From contig JAJJXM010000014.1 of the NCBI GenBank assembly GCA_024516155.1, forward strand, positions 372,001-436,000: DNA of 64,000 nucleotides. Reading direction: 5' to 3'. Position 1 is the stretch's first letter. Every line of letters begins with the position of its first letter. This document shows, piece by piece, positions 30,036 through 42,200 of this stretch. The position numbers were made by a program, and so were the translations under genes. The DNA is from Pyronema omphalodes (taxonomy: Eukaryota; Ascomycota; Pezizomycetes; Pezizales; Pyronemataceae). The notes under the pieces are model-generated. The model was not told the DNA's origin. It saw nothing but the letters and a program-made list of their open reading frames with translations, and searched no databases.

Positions 30036-31606
30036 CTAAGGCAAAAACGGGCTAAACAACCCTGTTTCCTGAAAGGTTTTCTCCTCCTGTTCCGCAAACG
30101 CCTTCTCCAACACCCTTCCAATCCTCTCCACCTCCTCGTCCTCGATAACTCTTTCCCTCGGCAATATCTTGACCCATTCCAACGGATTTCCCTTAGTCCT
30201 CATCTGTCTCCCCGCCTTAAACTTTCCACACTCAACCACATAATCATCAAACGTATACAACGTATCCAACGGTCCACCTTTTGCCTCCGGATGGAATTGG
30301 GTAGACATAATAGGCCTAGTTCTATGGCACATACCCTCATTTGAGCCATCATTAACATTTGTATACAGTTCCATCCAGTCATTTGGAATAGTCTTTCTAT
30401 CCACTGCAAACCCATGATTCTGGCTCGTGATGAAAAACTTCCCGGATTTTTTCTCCTCGACAGCGATATTGTGACCTCGATTTCCATACCGGAGATGATT
30501 TGTCTCTGCACCAATCGCAAGGGCTAGTAGTTGATGCCCGAGACAGATTCCCATTATGGGTCCTTCGTAACAAGCTAACGTTAACCGAAGGTTTTCGATA
30601 GCTTCTTTACACATCTTTGGATTTCCGGGACCGTTGGAATAGAAGACTCCATCGAAATGTTTGGCGAGGAATTGGATGGGGAAATCTTGAGGAAACACGG
30701 TGACGGAAACCCCCTTGGATGCAAGGGAGCGGAGGATATTTTCTTTTACCCCGAAGTCTAGTAATGCCACCTGGATTGGACCTGATGGGATATGGAATGG
30801 GGCTTTGGTACTGACTTCTGCTGCGAGATGTCGTGTGTTGGGGTTTTCGAAGGGAACTTTTCCTGCGGAGGTGCTGCTGGTGGTGGTGTCATTTACAAGG
30901 CTATTGAAACTGAAATCCTCCACAGATGGCGATGATGATGCTGATGCTGGAGACGAGGAACCATCCATATTAATCCTACACAAAGCATTCCCAGTATCCC
31001 TAAGATACGTAACAATAGCCCTAGTATCAACCCCACTAACCGCAGGTATTCCAGACTGAACACACCATTCCCCAAGAGATTGTACAGCCGACCAATGAGA
31101 GTATTTAGCCGAGTAATCAGCAACGACTATACCAGCGCAATGAATCTTTCCAGATTCAAGGAAACGGTAAAGGCCATAGTCGTCTTTCATGCTAGATGGG
31201 GCGCCGATGTTGCCGATTATCGGTTGCGTGAAAACGAGGATTTGACCGGAGTAGGATGGGTCCGTCATCGATTCGGGGTAGCCGACTAAAGAGGTTGTGA
31301 ATACGGCTTCCCCTGAGATAGGCTTCGGAAAGCCGAAGGAAATGCCTTGGTAGGATGGTCCATTCTAGTGGGGATTAGTAGCTGTGGTGGAGAAACATGC
31401 GATGTGAGGAAGTAGAAACGCATTGGATGGTTTATGTGTGCGTGTGCGTTTGGGGGGGGGGGGGGGGGGGTGCAGAGCAGAAGGCTTACTTGAATCTCAA
31501 ACGTAGCGCGCCGAGGAAGAGTAGTTCTCGGAGGAGTAAGAACAGTAGCAAGACCACGGGCCCTGAGGTGGGCCAAGGGATGACGAAATATTCTTGTAGT
31601 GATCAT
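30036..31606 (-). CDS. CPA1: Carbamoyl-phosphate synthase, arginine-specific, small (glutaminase) subunit
   Basis: Minus strand, two exons: 31606-31490 (39 codons) and 31364-30036, 481 residues. The intron (31489-31365) has donor CAA|GTAAGC and acceptor CACTAG and contains a 19-base poly-G run. Exon 1 is a mitochondrial presequence ([20 protein letters not shown]). Mature marks: [51 protein letters not shown]. The class I amidotransferase domain has the catalytic Cys in MGICLGHQ at about residue 313, and His/Glu in [11 protein letters not shown]. The subunit hydrolyses glutamine and passes ammonia to the large subunit for carbamoyl phosphate in arginine synthesis; the presequence and single glutaminase subunit mark the arginine-specific, not the pyrimidine, enzyme. 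A Ser/Thr-rich insertion ([12 protein letters not shown] to TTTSSTSAG) in the linker is unusual. No match to the arginine attenuator peptide uORF was found in the 400 bases upstream. Confidence 0.94.
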
Positions 31607-33216
31607 GATAATGAATGTATCGATTTCCTCGGTGAGATGGAAGTTTGTACCGTGAAAGCTTGAACTTCCTGTTGTGTTGAGAGCGTACTGTTGGTCTGAG
31701 AGCTTCCTGCGGTGGTGGTGGGAGCTTCCTGTGGTAGTGGGAGCTTCTTGCGGTTCTGAGCTTCCTTCAGTGTGGTTGGTGGAGGAAGAAGAGGCTTTAG
31801 TCCCTCAGCCCAGCAGCACAGTAGCACTACACCAAGCAAACCAATTCCCAAGTCCCCCCAGGAGGGCACCGTCTTTAGTTTGCCCTCCCCTCTTTAGGGC
31901 ATACTGAAACCACAGTGTCTATGAAACTGTGACGGCTTTTTGCGGCCTATGGTGCTCCGCTGGTTGTGCCGTTTCCCTTCGTTGGACCCCCTCTAAGTTA
32001 CATACGTCACAGTAAAGGGTTGAGAATAAAGAGTTCGGATTGTGTGGGAATTTGGATTTGCATTGTGACTGGAAGATGGTTATCATGATTCTTTTTGATT
32101 GTTTCTACACTTATAATGGATTTTTGTATGTCCCTCTGGCTACAGATAGCTGGATAGCTAGCTATAAAGCTATCGTTTACACCACCACCATCACTGACGC
32201 AATTGGTCGATAAATAGACAGTGCCGGTACGCGTACTTTGGTAGCTCTGCGCACACACGGCTAACGTTAGTCCATACATACCTATATCTACTCTTGATAC
32301 TTAATATCTTTACCATACCTTCGGTAGAATCCAAATAAGCGAATACATATGTCAAAATTTCATCTATCATCTATCATCCCCGTATCTACCTAGCATACAG
32401 TCAAATTAACCGAGTATCACATCCATATCATCTATCTCCTTATCCCAGCCTCCAAACACCCCAAAACCCATCACAATCACCCATTTCAACACCGTTGCCA
32501 CCTCATCACAAAGCAACGATATCACAGCCAACCCCATTCCATTACCGAACCCTCCTCCTCCCATACCTACATGAACTCACCGTAGCTGTGACATCACATG
32601 ACAAACTACAGATCACATATTACACGCAACACGCAACTCACAATCCGAATCCATCGTTGTCTCCAGCAGCAACCCCGGACATAAAGTGTTCCGTTATCCC
32701 ATAAGCATCGCGACTGTAGTCAGGTACATACGTATGTCCTAATATTTTCGCCTGTAGAAGCTAAATTGTGGGATATTATATCGGTACCATTATTTCCAAA
32801 GGGATTAGCGTCCCGTGGTCCGTTTTCCGCTGTCGAGTGATCATATATGATTTTGGGTTGACATCATAACAGAAGTATACGAGTGATGGTTGATGATGCC
32901 CCCCCATATACACATGTGTAACCGTTATTTGCATGTATGATTACAACTATAGTTATTACGAATTATTCTATTTTTAAAAGAGGAAAAAAGGAATATTTTA
33001 GAAGTAAGAAAATATATATTGTTTATTGAATTACACTACTTGAACTACAACTACAACCACAACCATAAGCAGCCACAGAAACAAAACTATATGCACAAAA
33101 CCTACTTTCCGGGGTATTTCATAGATAAATCAAAAAGAAAAAAGAAAAGGGCAAAAAAAAAAAAATGTCGCAACATCCTCCTATTACCATCTCCTCATCC
33201 TCTTCCCCCAACCATT
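31607..33216. other. CPA1 leader/promoter region and gap to creC
   Basis: The first 300 bases upstream of CPA1 carry GGAAGCTCCCACCACCAC-type repeats (seen on the minus strand). Only trivial upstream ATGs (ATG TAA, ATG CCC TAA) are visible. The rest is AC/AT-rich with no gene recognised. Confidence 0.55.
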
Positions 33217-35049
33217 CTAATTACCCTCCATCCTCACCCCCATTCCCGTCTGCGGTCTATTCTCATCCGGCCGTTCCCACCACTTGATACAACCCGTTTC
33301 ACAAGTCGTAACCACCGCCTCTCTCAAGAAAACAATCTGACAAAGCGGTTCATTATCAACCTCCTTGGACATAACCGGTGGCAAAACCGGTACACTAGCT
33401 CTAGTAGCCGGTCCTATCTGATCCTCATCTTGTCTACCCTTTGGTTTATTCAACATAATCTCAGAAAAGTCCCATAGAAGCAATCTACAATCTGCTCCCA
33501 CGGTTCCAAATCTATAGGTGCGTTCATCACATCTCCAGGGATCAAATGCTACTCCGGTGACCCAGCTGTGATGTCCCTCGCAACGAGCAATGATGCGGTG
33601 GTCTCTTGCTGACCAGATGGTAACTAGGTCATCCTGACCTCCTGAAATGATATAACGACCATCGGGAGACCATGCCACGCAGGTAAAAGCACCGAAATAG
33701 CTGGGATGACAGATAACCAATCTCTCCTTTACAAAGTTGATAACTCGCAAACACTGATCCTCAGAAACAACAGCAACATGTTCCTGGTCAGGGGAGAATT
33801 TGAAGTCGGTAATTTGAGCTTTGGCAACGTGCCAGTAACTCAATGGGTTGGTGCGTTGGTTTTCGGAGGAGACGGATTTGAGGATGGAGAAATAGGTGTT
33901 GAGAGAGTTTCCGGGGTGTCCAACGGCTTCGGGAACGAATGAAGAATCGTCCTTGTCGCGGTCGTAGACTATCAATGAACCGTCGGCGTGAGCGGCGAGG
34001 AAGAGGGTGGATGATTGAGGTAACCAGGAAATAGCGGTGACGGCGGAGGTATTGATGAGACCGTTTTTGTTGATGCGTGTATACTTGTTGGAAAATGGCT
34101 CGAACCAGATCATGTCGCCGGTGCTGAAACCAATAATTACGTCGAGGCAGGTAGAACTGCGAGTGAGGGGATTGATATCATGACAAAGAGGGTGCGCTTT
34201 AGTGAAGAGAACTTTTGTGAGGGGTTCGTGCTAGGTTTCTGTCAGTCCTATATCCCACCGAAATCCAATACCTCTCCAAGATTCCCTTCGGTAGGATAGA
34301 TATCACCCAATAAAACCCAGCAAAGAACGCACCTTAATAACACTCTCCATATCCAACCACTCCAGCGCGCGATTAATATTAACAATCCCAACCAACCCCT
34401 CCGTCCTCCGTTCACCCATCCGTTTCTCATACTTATCATGCAAAATAGTCCTACTAACAAAGCTACTATTACTCTTCACAATATTCTGCGTCTGTCTCTT
34501 CTTTCTCGGCCCTCCTTGTGCCGTGGATAATGACTTATTCCCCTCCCCAAACTTCTCCGCCGCCTCATCATCCGTTTCCCCCGAAGTTTGAGACTCTTTA
34601 TCCCCTCTAATAACCGTCCAACCCTCCGTCACAGCAGCACTAGAGCTAGACCCATTAGTACCACTTCCATCCCTTGAGCCCGGTGCAGTCGGGGCAACAG
34701 CAGCAATCGCAAAAGCCGGTGCAGGCGGTCCAGGATCCGCAGCCAACGTAGCAGTTGGCACTATAGTGATTTTGGTACCAGAAGTAACAGTATGAGGAGT
34801 AATTGCCAAAGGATTTCTGTCAATCACCGGGGCCTCAGAAGGATGAGGTGGCGGAGTAGCGAGGTGAATATCATCACGCAAGATATAGGGACCCTCGCCG
34901 GTACTGAAGGAAACGTTTTCGGGGTGTTTTAAAGTGTTGTTGGTTTCGATTATCGGTAGGGGAGCACCGGGGAGTGTCGTACCGTAGATGTTGCTATTAA
35001 TCGGGTAGCTATGTGAGGAGGGTGTTAGTAGGGACTGAAGTTGTAACAT
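33217..35049 (-). CDS. creC: CreC-type WD40 protein (partner of CreB deubiquitinase)
   Basis: Minus strand, two exons: 35049-34333 and 34230-33217, 576 residues. The intron (34332-34231) has donor AAG|GTGCGT and acceptor ACCTAG, phase 0; the joined sequence reads MESVIK then HEPLTKVLFTKAHPLCHDIN. The N-terminal region is Ala/Pro/Ser-rich, with PPHPSEAP and a basic stretch PRKKRQTQ. Then come EWLDMES and LCHDINPLTR, and WD-type repeats: AISWLPQ...SLIVYDRD, DFKFSPDQ, VAWSPDGRYIISGGQDDLVTIW, GVAFDPW and RLLLWDF. This is the layout of Aspergillus CreC and WDR20, which bind and stabilise or activate the CreB (USP46-like) ubiquitin protease in carbon catabolite repression. Length is close to that of known CreC proteins. 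A paralogue lies at 46867-48731, and a CreD-type gene is the next gene in the same orientation. Confidence 0.9.
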
Positions 35050-37130
35050 ATTGATAAAAATGGAGGTGGAAGAAGAAGTAAAGGCTGCAGGTAGGGCTCA
35101 GGGTAGACTCGGGGTTGGGGTAGGGTAGGGCGCAGTCAGAGAGGACGTTGGGTTCAGCGCTCAGCAAGGAGAGTAGAGAGATCAGCGGCGATGGAAACTT
35201 GAATCGCGATGACGCAGGTACGTACCGTGGCGGAGGGGGGAGAACAAACTATAACACCTTGTATTAGCGCGCGATCATTACTTGAGTCCTATACTATCGT
35301 ATCCTGAATTTCCGCAAGGCCTATCGTATCCTTATTCGCGCGACATACCTCCTACATTCTGATTCTAATGACAGCGGGATCGGTACGTACCATCGTAATA
35401 ATCGGTTAGTCTTATCTTCGGTTCCTATCAGTGCGTCGAAGTCTTAAGATGATTTGCTTGGGTGGTGTGAACGTGAGCGTGGGCGGTTGGTGGTACGGCG
35501 TGCGGTGAAGTTCGTGGGCGATAGCGATTACTGGGACGAGTAGAGTGACGCGAAGCGACTTCGTGCACCGTTAAGCAGCGGAAGCTTGGAAGCTTCCGAA
35601 GTTAGCTAATCAGAAAGCGGTTAACCGGGGGATATGAAATGTGGGGTAACGTGAGGGGCGCTGTATGTATGGAAGAGCTGTGCTAACTTTGTCATCATGG
35701 ATTGAACTGTGACACGAGATCATAGAAATCATAGAGCGATGTCGAATTAACGTTATGAATAATAAACGTAAGCAGATGAGAGTTTGTGTTCCGGGTTCAC
35801 AAAGTAGTGAGAATTTAGCGATGCTTTGGCGAGGGGAGTCATGAGACTGTCAGCAAGGGGAATTTATTTGAAATGCCAACCAAAGAAGCAACGTGAAATT
35901 GAAAACTGAAGAGCTTTCGTATTCATCTTTGAAAATCTGACGATAAACGCGCCAAGTACATAACTCTGTCGCGCATGAGATAGGCGCACATCGCAGACCG
36001 ACGAAGGATGCACAAGATCAGCACGACAGATCAGCTCGCGAAGATGAAACAAAGCAAAAGAAAGCACCAACCAGTTATCTTCAACCTCGAATCATCGTGT
36101 TCGGTTATCACCGTCAATCAACGGGAGAATAGGCGTGATCTTCCTGTCATGAACTGTTTTTAACCTTCCGGATAAACTTCTAGAGAACCCTAAGAACCGG
36201 CTCGTGATGGCATTCGATGAAGCTATCCATCATGATGCATCAAACTTGCAGTAGCTGAACTCTATCATCCGATTTCATGACCGGATTGCATAAAAAGTAT
36301 CTATTATGGTTTTAGTACAAAGCTGCCGTTATCCGTATGTCTCTCATCTCATGACTCTTGTTTCTTTACTCTGCACAAACTATCCTCAACTTACCAGAGC
36401 TCTAGATTTGCGGCATGAAAAAAACGACCTCCACTGAGCCAAATTATTATACACTAGCCCATAGCTAACCAGTATCCGTATGCACACTCAGATCTCGTGG
36501 CCCATTCACTGTATCTTGACAGTACCGCACTACTTGCATAGGAATCTCTATCAGACCTATCCACCGGCCAATTTTGTAAGGTTAAAAAAGTTGAATATAT
36601 GTAACTTCAATTTCAATTCCAATTTCATGTGAACTATGGTATCCAAACCAAATAAAAACGAGAAAAAAAAAAAAAGAAAAAAAAAAAAAACAAAGACAGA
36701 CAGACAGACAAAACACACTGAGCAAATCCCGCTACATAGTTATTCCGTATTCCATATTTCATATTTCATTTCCATTTCATATCAATCATACCATCAAAAA
36801 AATGCAATCCCAACAACCAAATCCCGCTTAAAAATGATCAAATGAATGTTTCCCTTCCTTTCCTGTGCTTTGCTTTCCTAACAATTTAATCATTACCCCA
36901 TACCATACCATCCCATACCAAATGCTTCCAAAAACTCCAAGAAAAAAAGAATATATACAAAAAACGCCATCCCTAGTCTATATACAACAAACAAAAATAA
37001 AGAATAAAACAATGAAAAAAAAAACACCACAGAGTATGCAAACTTTTATAATACAACCCATCCTTCTCTTGTCCCATCAAGATCTTCAGCTCTCAAGCTT
37101 TAAAATCTCAATATCCTAGGCTTCAAAATC
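35050..37130. other. Gap between creC and creD; no gene recognised
   Basis: About 2 kb forming the creC promoter side and the creD 3' side. It contains GC-rich regulatory-looking sequence up to 35650, then AT-richer DNA with poly-A at about 36644-36690. No coding signal. Confidence 0.6.
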
Positions 37131-39251
37131 CTAAGATCTACCAAACAACGTATGCCTCCTACTATTCCCATGTCCATGTCCATGTCCATGCATTCCCATC
37201 AACCCCAACTCCGTCTGCGCTCTTCCAACAATCCTAGGTCTCAACGTCGGACTTCCCGGTTCACTTCTAACCCCAGATCCCATAACCTCATCATAAGCCG
37301 GGGTATCGACCAGATTCTTCGGAACTGATTTCAACGCAGTATTATAACTTGGAACTCTTGAAATAGTTTCCAATTGCGCGGGTGTCAAGCCTGCGTTGCC
37401 AAGATTCCCGGAGTGTCTAGGAGGTGATGAATCCCTACTACTATTCCCGCTATGTCTAGCAAACAACGCCGATTCCGGGATTTCATCGGGAGTGATACTA
37501 CGATGATTTTGCCGGTTCCAACGATCGGAATTTGCGGGGGGTAGGGATAATGGGATGATACCCGAGGAAGCTGGGGAGTCGATTGGGGATCGAGATTCCG
37601 TTGAGGATGAGGAATAGCTGGGTGTTGGGGGATAGCTGTCGTTTTCCATGGTTGGGGGGGATTCTAAGCTTTCGGTTACGGAGGCTAGGGAGGCTAGGTT
37701 ATCGCTGGAGTTGGCGCGGGACATGACGGGGGAGTTGAAGGCGGAGGGAAAGGGGGTGTCGAAGGATGCCATGGGGATGTTGGAATATAGGGTGTCGACG
37801 TAGGAAGGATCTAGGGTGTGAAGATCGTAGCGGGGTGGGGCGGTGGAATCGATTTCCGAGGATGTGCTGTCGAGAGTCGAGGGAATGGTGTTGGTGTCGT
37901 CCATTAGGTATTGAGGGGAGATGAAGAGCATTACTGGGAGAGAGGCACGGAGTTCGGACATGTGACCGTCTGGGTTGTGAAGAGCAATTGTGAAGCGGAG
38001 TCTATTTTGTTGTTAGATAAGAATTGTTCTGAAGGGAAAAAAGAAGGGCTGGTATTGCTTACTTGTGACGGATTTTGATGCTTTCAATTTCGCAATCTTG
38101 GACGCATCTGTCTAAACTTTTGGGGAGGTTTACGCGGTCTCGTAAACACCATTTTCCGGCATCTTCACTATCTTCATCTGCAAAATCTCCATTGGTGAAA
38201 ACTTGAGTGCAAACAACTCTTGGTTCCTCCTTGCTGACGTTTTTGTGAATCGATGAGGTGATGGTTTGGATTTCCCATAATGCGCAGGTGACTTTTCCGA
38301 TTGTTAAACCCTTAAGTCTAGGGACGAGAACTAGGTCAATCGGAATATAAGTGCCGAATACTACCGCTTTCGTGGGTACGCTGATGCTGTATTCGACTTT
38401 GTTGATCCAGGTGTTGTCGACATTCTGTAGGTTGGTTTGTTAGCGGCGAGCTACGGATGACGGACAAAGCGGGGGATATCGGGATAGAATGACGTCAGGC
38501 GGTATTTTTCTTAAGATCCTCGGATCTCGCGCGCCGACGGAAGCTTTCTTTATGTTGAAGAAACCGAAGAATAGGAAAAACAGAAGGGAAGAGAAACTTA
38601 CAACAGTCTGAGACAACTCCAAACTCTCTGGAGAAATTGTTCTAATAATTCTCAGGTGCTTTTTCGCCACAATATCATGACTAAAAGTTCCACGAACAAT
38701 CTTGGCCTTCAATCTGTAGATGACATGCGCATTGCTAAGTCCTTCAAGGGACTCATATAAATCTCCCTTTAATACTACATCGAAGGGATATTCGTAGTTT
38801 CCGGGCTTGATAATGGTAGGAGTTTCAACGAAGGGCCATTTGTGCTCCCAGAATACGTCGTCATGCTTGATTGCTCTACTTGAGAGGAGTCCTGCGTTTT
38901 GTTGGGGAGGTCGCTCGCCCCATCTGGTAAAATTAGCTATGTCCTGAGCTCTTATTGTCGCACTGAGGAAGGTGGTAGAGAGGAGGGATTGGGACATACT
39001 GTATCCGCTTTAAACCCTGGAGAGACAACGTGATGCTCTTCACAGAGGTAGCTTCCTTGACGCAAAGAACCAGACGTCCCTTCAAATGCGAACCGTTTGA
39101 TTCTGTAGCGGAGCCCCGGAAGACTACAACATCGTCGTCGGTCCTATTGGTTCAAGTCAGTAGATTCCAAAGACAACGAGAAGCTGGTAATTGCTAACCG
39201 GATATCCAGGTATGGAATATCATGGGTAGGACCTCTTGGGATAAGAGGCAT
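37131..39251 (-). CDS. creD: CreD-type arrestin (ART family ubiquitin-ligase adaptor)
   Basis: Minus strand, five exons: 39251-39199, 39143-39000, 38923-38602, 38424-38063 and 38001-37131; 583 residues, all in frame. Donors are CCG|GTTAGC, ACA|GTATGT, GTT|GTAAGT and CAA|GTAAGC; an ORF-based call starting at 38997 would begin inside intron 2. The N-terminal arrestin fold begins PYLDIRTDDDVVVFRGSA with VLCVKEATSVKSITLSLQG and WEHKWPFVE. The C-terminal arrestin domain has VEYSISVPTKAVVFG and RVNLPKSLDRCVQDCEIESI. The disordered tail has a PPRY motif at about residues 349-352, a PPxY site for Nedd4-type ligases, and a second PAYDEV. In Aspergillus, CreD recruits HulA to ubiquitinate transporters and opposes CreB/CreC. 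Length is near that of known CreD (about 600). Confidence 0.88.
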
Positions 39252-42200
39252 TGTTGAGTATAAACGTTCGAAGCTTTGTTCGATTCGGATATTTGTCGTG
39301 TGTGTCGGAGCTCACCGGGTGGGGTTTTTGTGTTGCTATGAACTGGTGACTTGTGGTAGGTGGCGATTCTTCAGTGTTTCTGACAGTAAGATAGTGGTAG
39401 GTAGCAGTAGGTGATGCTTCTATATTTCTGTCCAACAGCGGCGATTGGTATTGGTATAAGAAGAACGTTCCTTCAGCTTCCGGAGGGAGGGGGAGTCATG
39501 CGCATTTGACGTTTTTTTCCCTTTTGCTTCATGCCGTCGTTAGCGGGCCCTTGTTGCACAACTCTTGCTGGTTCTGCCCGGTCCTGTTTTTTGCTAGGAT
39601 GGGATATTTGTAAATCGTAACACATGGGGCTTGCTGTTGGTTGCTCGCTAGGAAGCTAGGGGAGGGAAGGGTGGAAGGGAAGGGCAGAAGCTACGGCATT
39701 TTTTTTAATCCTTGATGAAGCCATCAGAAACTAAGATCGATCGAGTTGACTCTGCCACCCAGCGGTCCCAGCCTAGAAAAAGACCAGGATGGAAATGGAC
39801 GATGGCTGAAAGTAGAATTCTAGCAGATATCGACAGTCGGCAAGTCTTGGAAAGCACGCAAAATTGCAAAGATCTGTTTCCATTTTGTATTTTGCCGGTG
39901 AATTTTGCCAGAAAGGAAAAAGCCAAAGAAGCTTCCACTGCGTCCGCTGCTAACGGTACAGACGGGAAGTCAGAGGGATGTGAAGGTGTATGATGAATTC
40001 GGACTATTCATTATCTACACTTTGAGATGATTCACTTCGAAATACTTATCTAGCCGTTATCACTCGGGATAATTGTTATCCAGGGTAGATGTCCGTATCA
40101 TGGCGTTCGGCGTCCACCAGCTCGGATACTTATCCTAGACTCTAAGTGGAGATAAAGTTCTACACAAAACCTTCCGTCTCTCATCGCCGCAAGAAAAGTG
40201 AAGGAACCAAAGCCGTCAAAAAAACAAGTGCAGGAGAGGGGAAGTGGGGAGTGGGAGGGGGGCGCCTGTATCATGTCTCGTCAATAAACCCCCACGAACG
40301 AAACTACGAAAACTGTCCGGTTCAGCGCGTACGCTGGCAACAATGACACGAGGTAGGGTGAGACTCTTATGACCGACCATGCATAGCACGATAGGATGTG
40401 AGTGGTGGGGGTGTGCGGTGGTGCATAACGCAGAACTCGCTTCGCACGTACGTAGTTCACCACAGAGCTGAAAATATGTACCCGAGTGTCTATAACTCTA
40501 CAGACCATGTACCACGTATTTGTGCGCATGTCTGCGTTAGTGGAAAGTGGACACACAAAAACTCGGACAAGTCAACCGAACAAACAAAGTCAAGTCAACA
40601 TGTGTAAATTTCTGAACCATAGGATTTGGTACGGTCATAACCCTAAAGCTCTTCACCATACTCCTATTCTAATGTGTTGATTCATAAACCATGCGATTCA
40701 GAGCTTGACAAATATCAAAGTCGTCTCACATACATAACTTCAACTAAACCTCTTTTCCCAAAAACCAAATCCCTATAATCATACCCTATTCACCATCACG
40801 ATTCTTCGTCAACACACCAACCAACCCACCATAGAGCATCTTCCCTCCTCCCACGCTAAACCCCTCTCGCTCACTCCGTCCCTTCTCTCGGCATCATATC
40901 TCTGACCCAGCACAAGGATCCACCGGCATCACAAGGCGGGCGCACCATGAGGCATGAGGCATGAGCTTGAAGCTGCTGGCATGTCCGGGCTGCCTGCCAT
41001 CCATAGCTGCCATGCATCTTTTTTAGATCGTAAAGTATGATATATGATCGCAGTTGTCGCACTATCCGGGTGCGCTAAACTAGAGGAAAAAAGTTTATCC
41101 GCTCATACATCCCATCCATAACAAAAAACGGTGCCATATCGCATCCATCCATAGCATCCAGCTGCTTAGCACCTACCATAGCGCTATGTATTGTTCCAGA
41201 AAAAGGATTAGGTGAAATTTACGTCACGATGCTTTTTTTTGCTTTTGCCTTTGGAATTTTTTACTAACGGGGACGGGGGGGGGGGGGGGGGGACTGTAGG
41301 CTGGCCGTTGGCCCCTGGGTTTTTCTTTTTGGACCAATCCCGTTACGGTACCGAGAATGTGCTTTACGGTGAGGTGAGCCTTGAGGAAAAATTTGGGCGG
41401 CTGTATGGTATGGTGGTAGCATATACACTGAGCGAAATTCGCCGGATAGTTGAGCAGGTGAGAAGATGCGTAACGGATACTGATACTGATACTGGCATTG
41501 AAACTGATACCGAGGAATTATGTTACATAAAATGACAGGAGCTTTGACCTTGAAGCATGGGACAATATATATAAGGTAAGAGTGAGGTATTTTTCAGTTA
41601 AAGGTGAGGAAATTGGGGAAATTTCTGGATATTTTTTGCTCAATTTCGATAACGATAAGCGTGAGGAATTTTTTTTCTTTGGCGTTATAAACTGAAAGGT
41701 TAGCAAGCGGCAAATCATACATAAGGCCCAAGTGTGAACTTCGCTTTGGTATGGTGCTGGTACGGTGTTGGTAAAAGTTTTCTACGCACGCAACGCACGG
41801 ACTCCCGGCTTTCGATGCGGACGCGGACGCGAGTCTTAAAAACCCAGGCTGGCTGGCTGGCCGCTGGATGGTTGGCTTGTGCGTAGCAGCAGCCAGCTGA
41901 AGCCTTGAGCAGCTTGTTTCCCGCCGGGTGCCACCAGATAGCGAGTCGACTGTCGAGGACCAGTCAGCCAGCCAGTCCAGCCAGCCCAGTCCAGTGAGCC
42001 CAGCGAGCACCAGCCAGCTAGAAGCCAACCAACCAACGAGTCAGCATCCAGAATTGAATTCACGTTCAGTCGAACGGATAACGCTTATCTCAAAACCATA
42101 ACCGTAATCGTAACTGAAATATCATCATCCAGCCTTACTGAAACTTCGAGATAGCCAGCCAACCAAGTAGCCAATCAGAAACTTAGAATCCACCGTACCG

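Noticed and set aside
31603..31869. 88-residue minus ORF just upstream of CPA1 as a regulatory uORF
   Set aside because: It starts at GTG, overlaps the CPA1 start, is repeat-derived (GGAAGCTCCC) and does not resemble the arginine attenuator peptide.
38440..38997. 185-residue ORF beginning at an ATG as the first exon of the arrestin
   Set aside because: That ATG lies within a GTATGT donor. Upstream exons encode the conserved VVVFRGS and LSLQG arrestin start, and the frame past the GTAAGT at 38601 is intronic.
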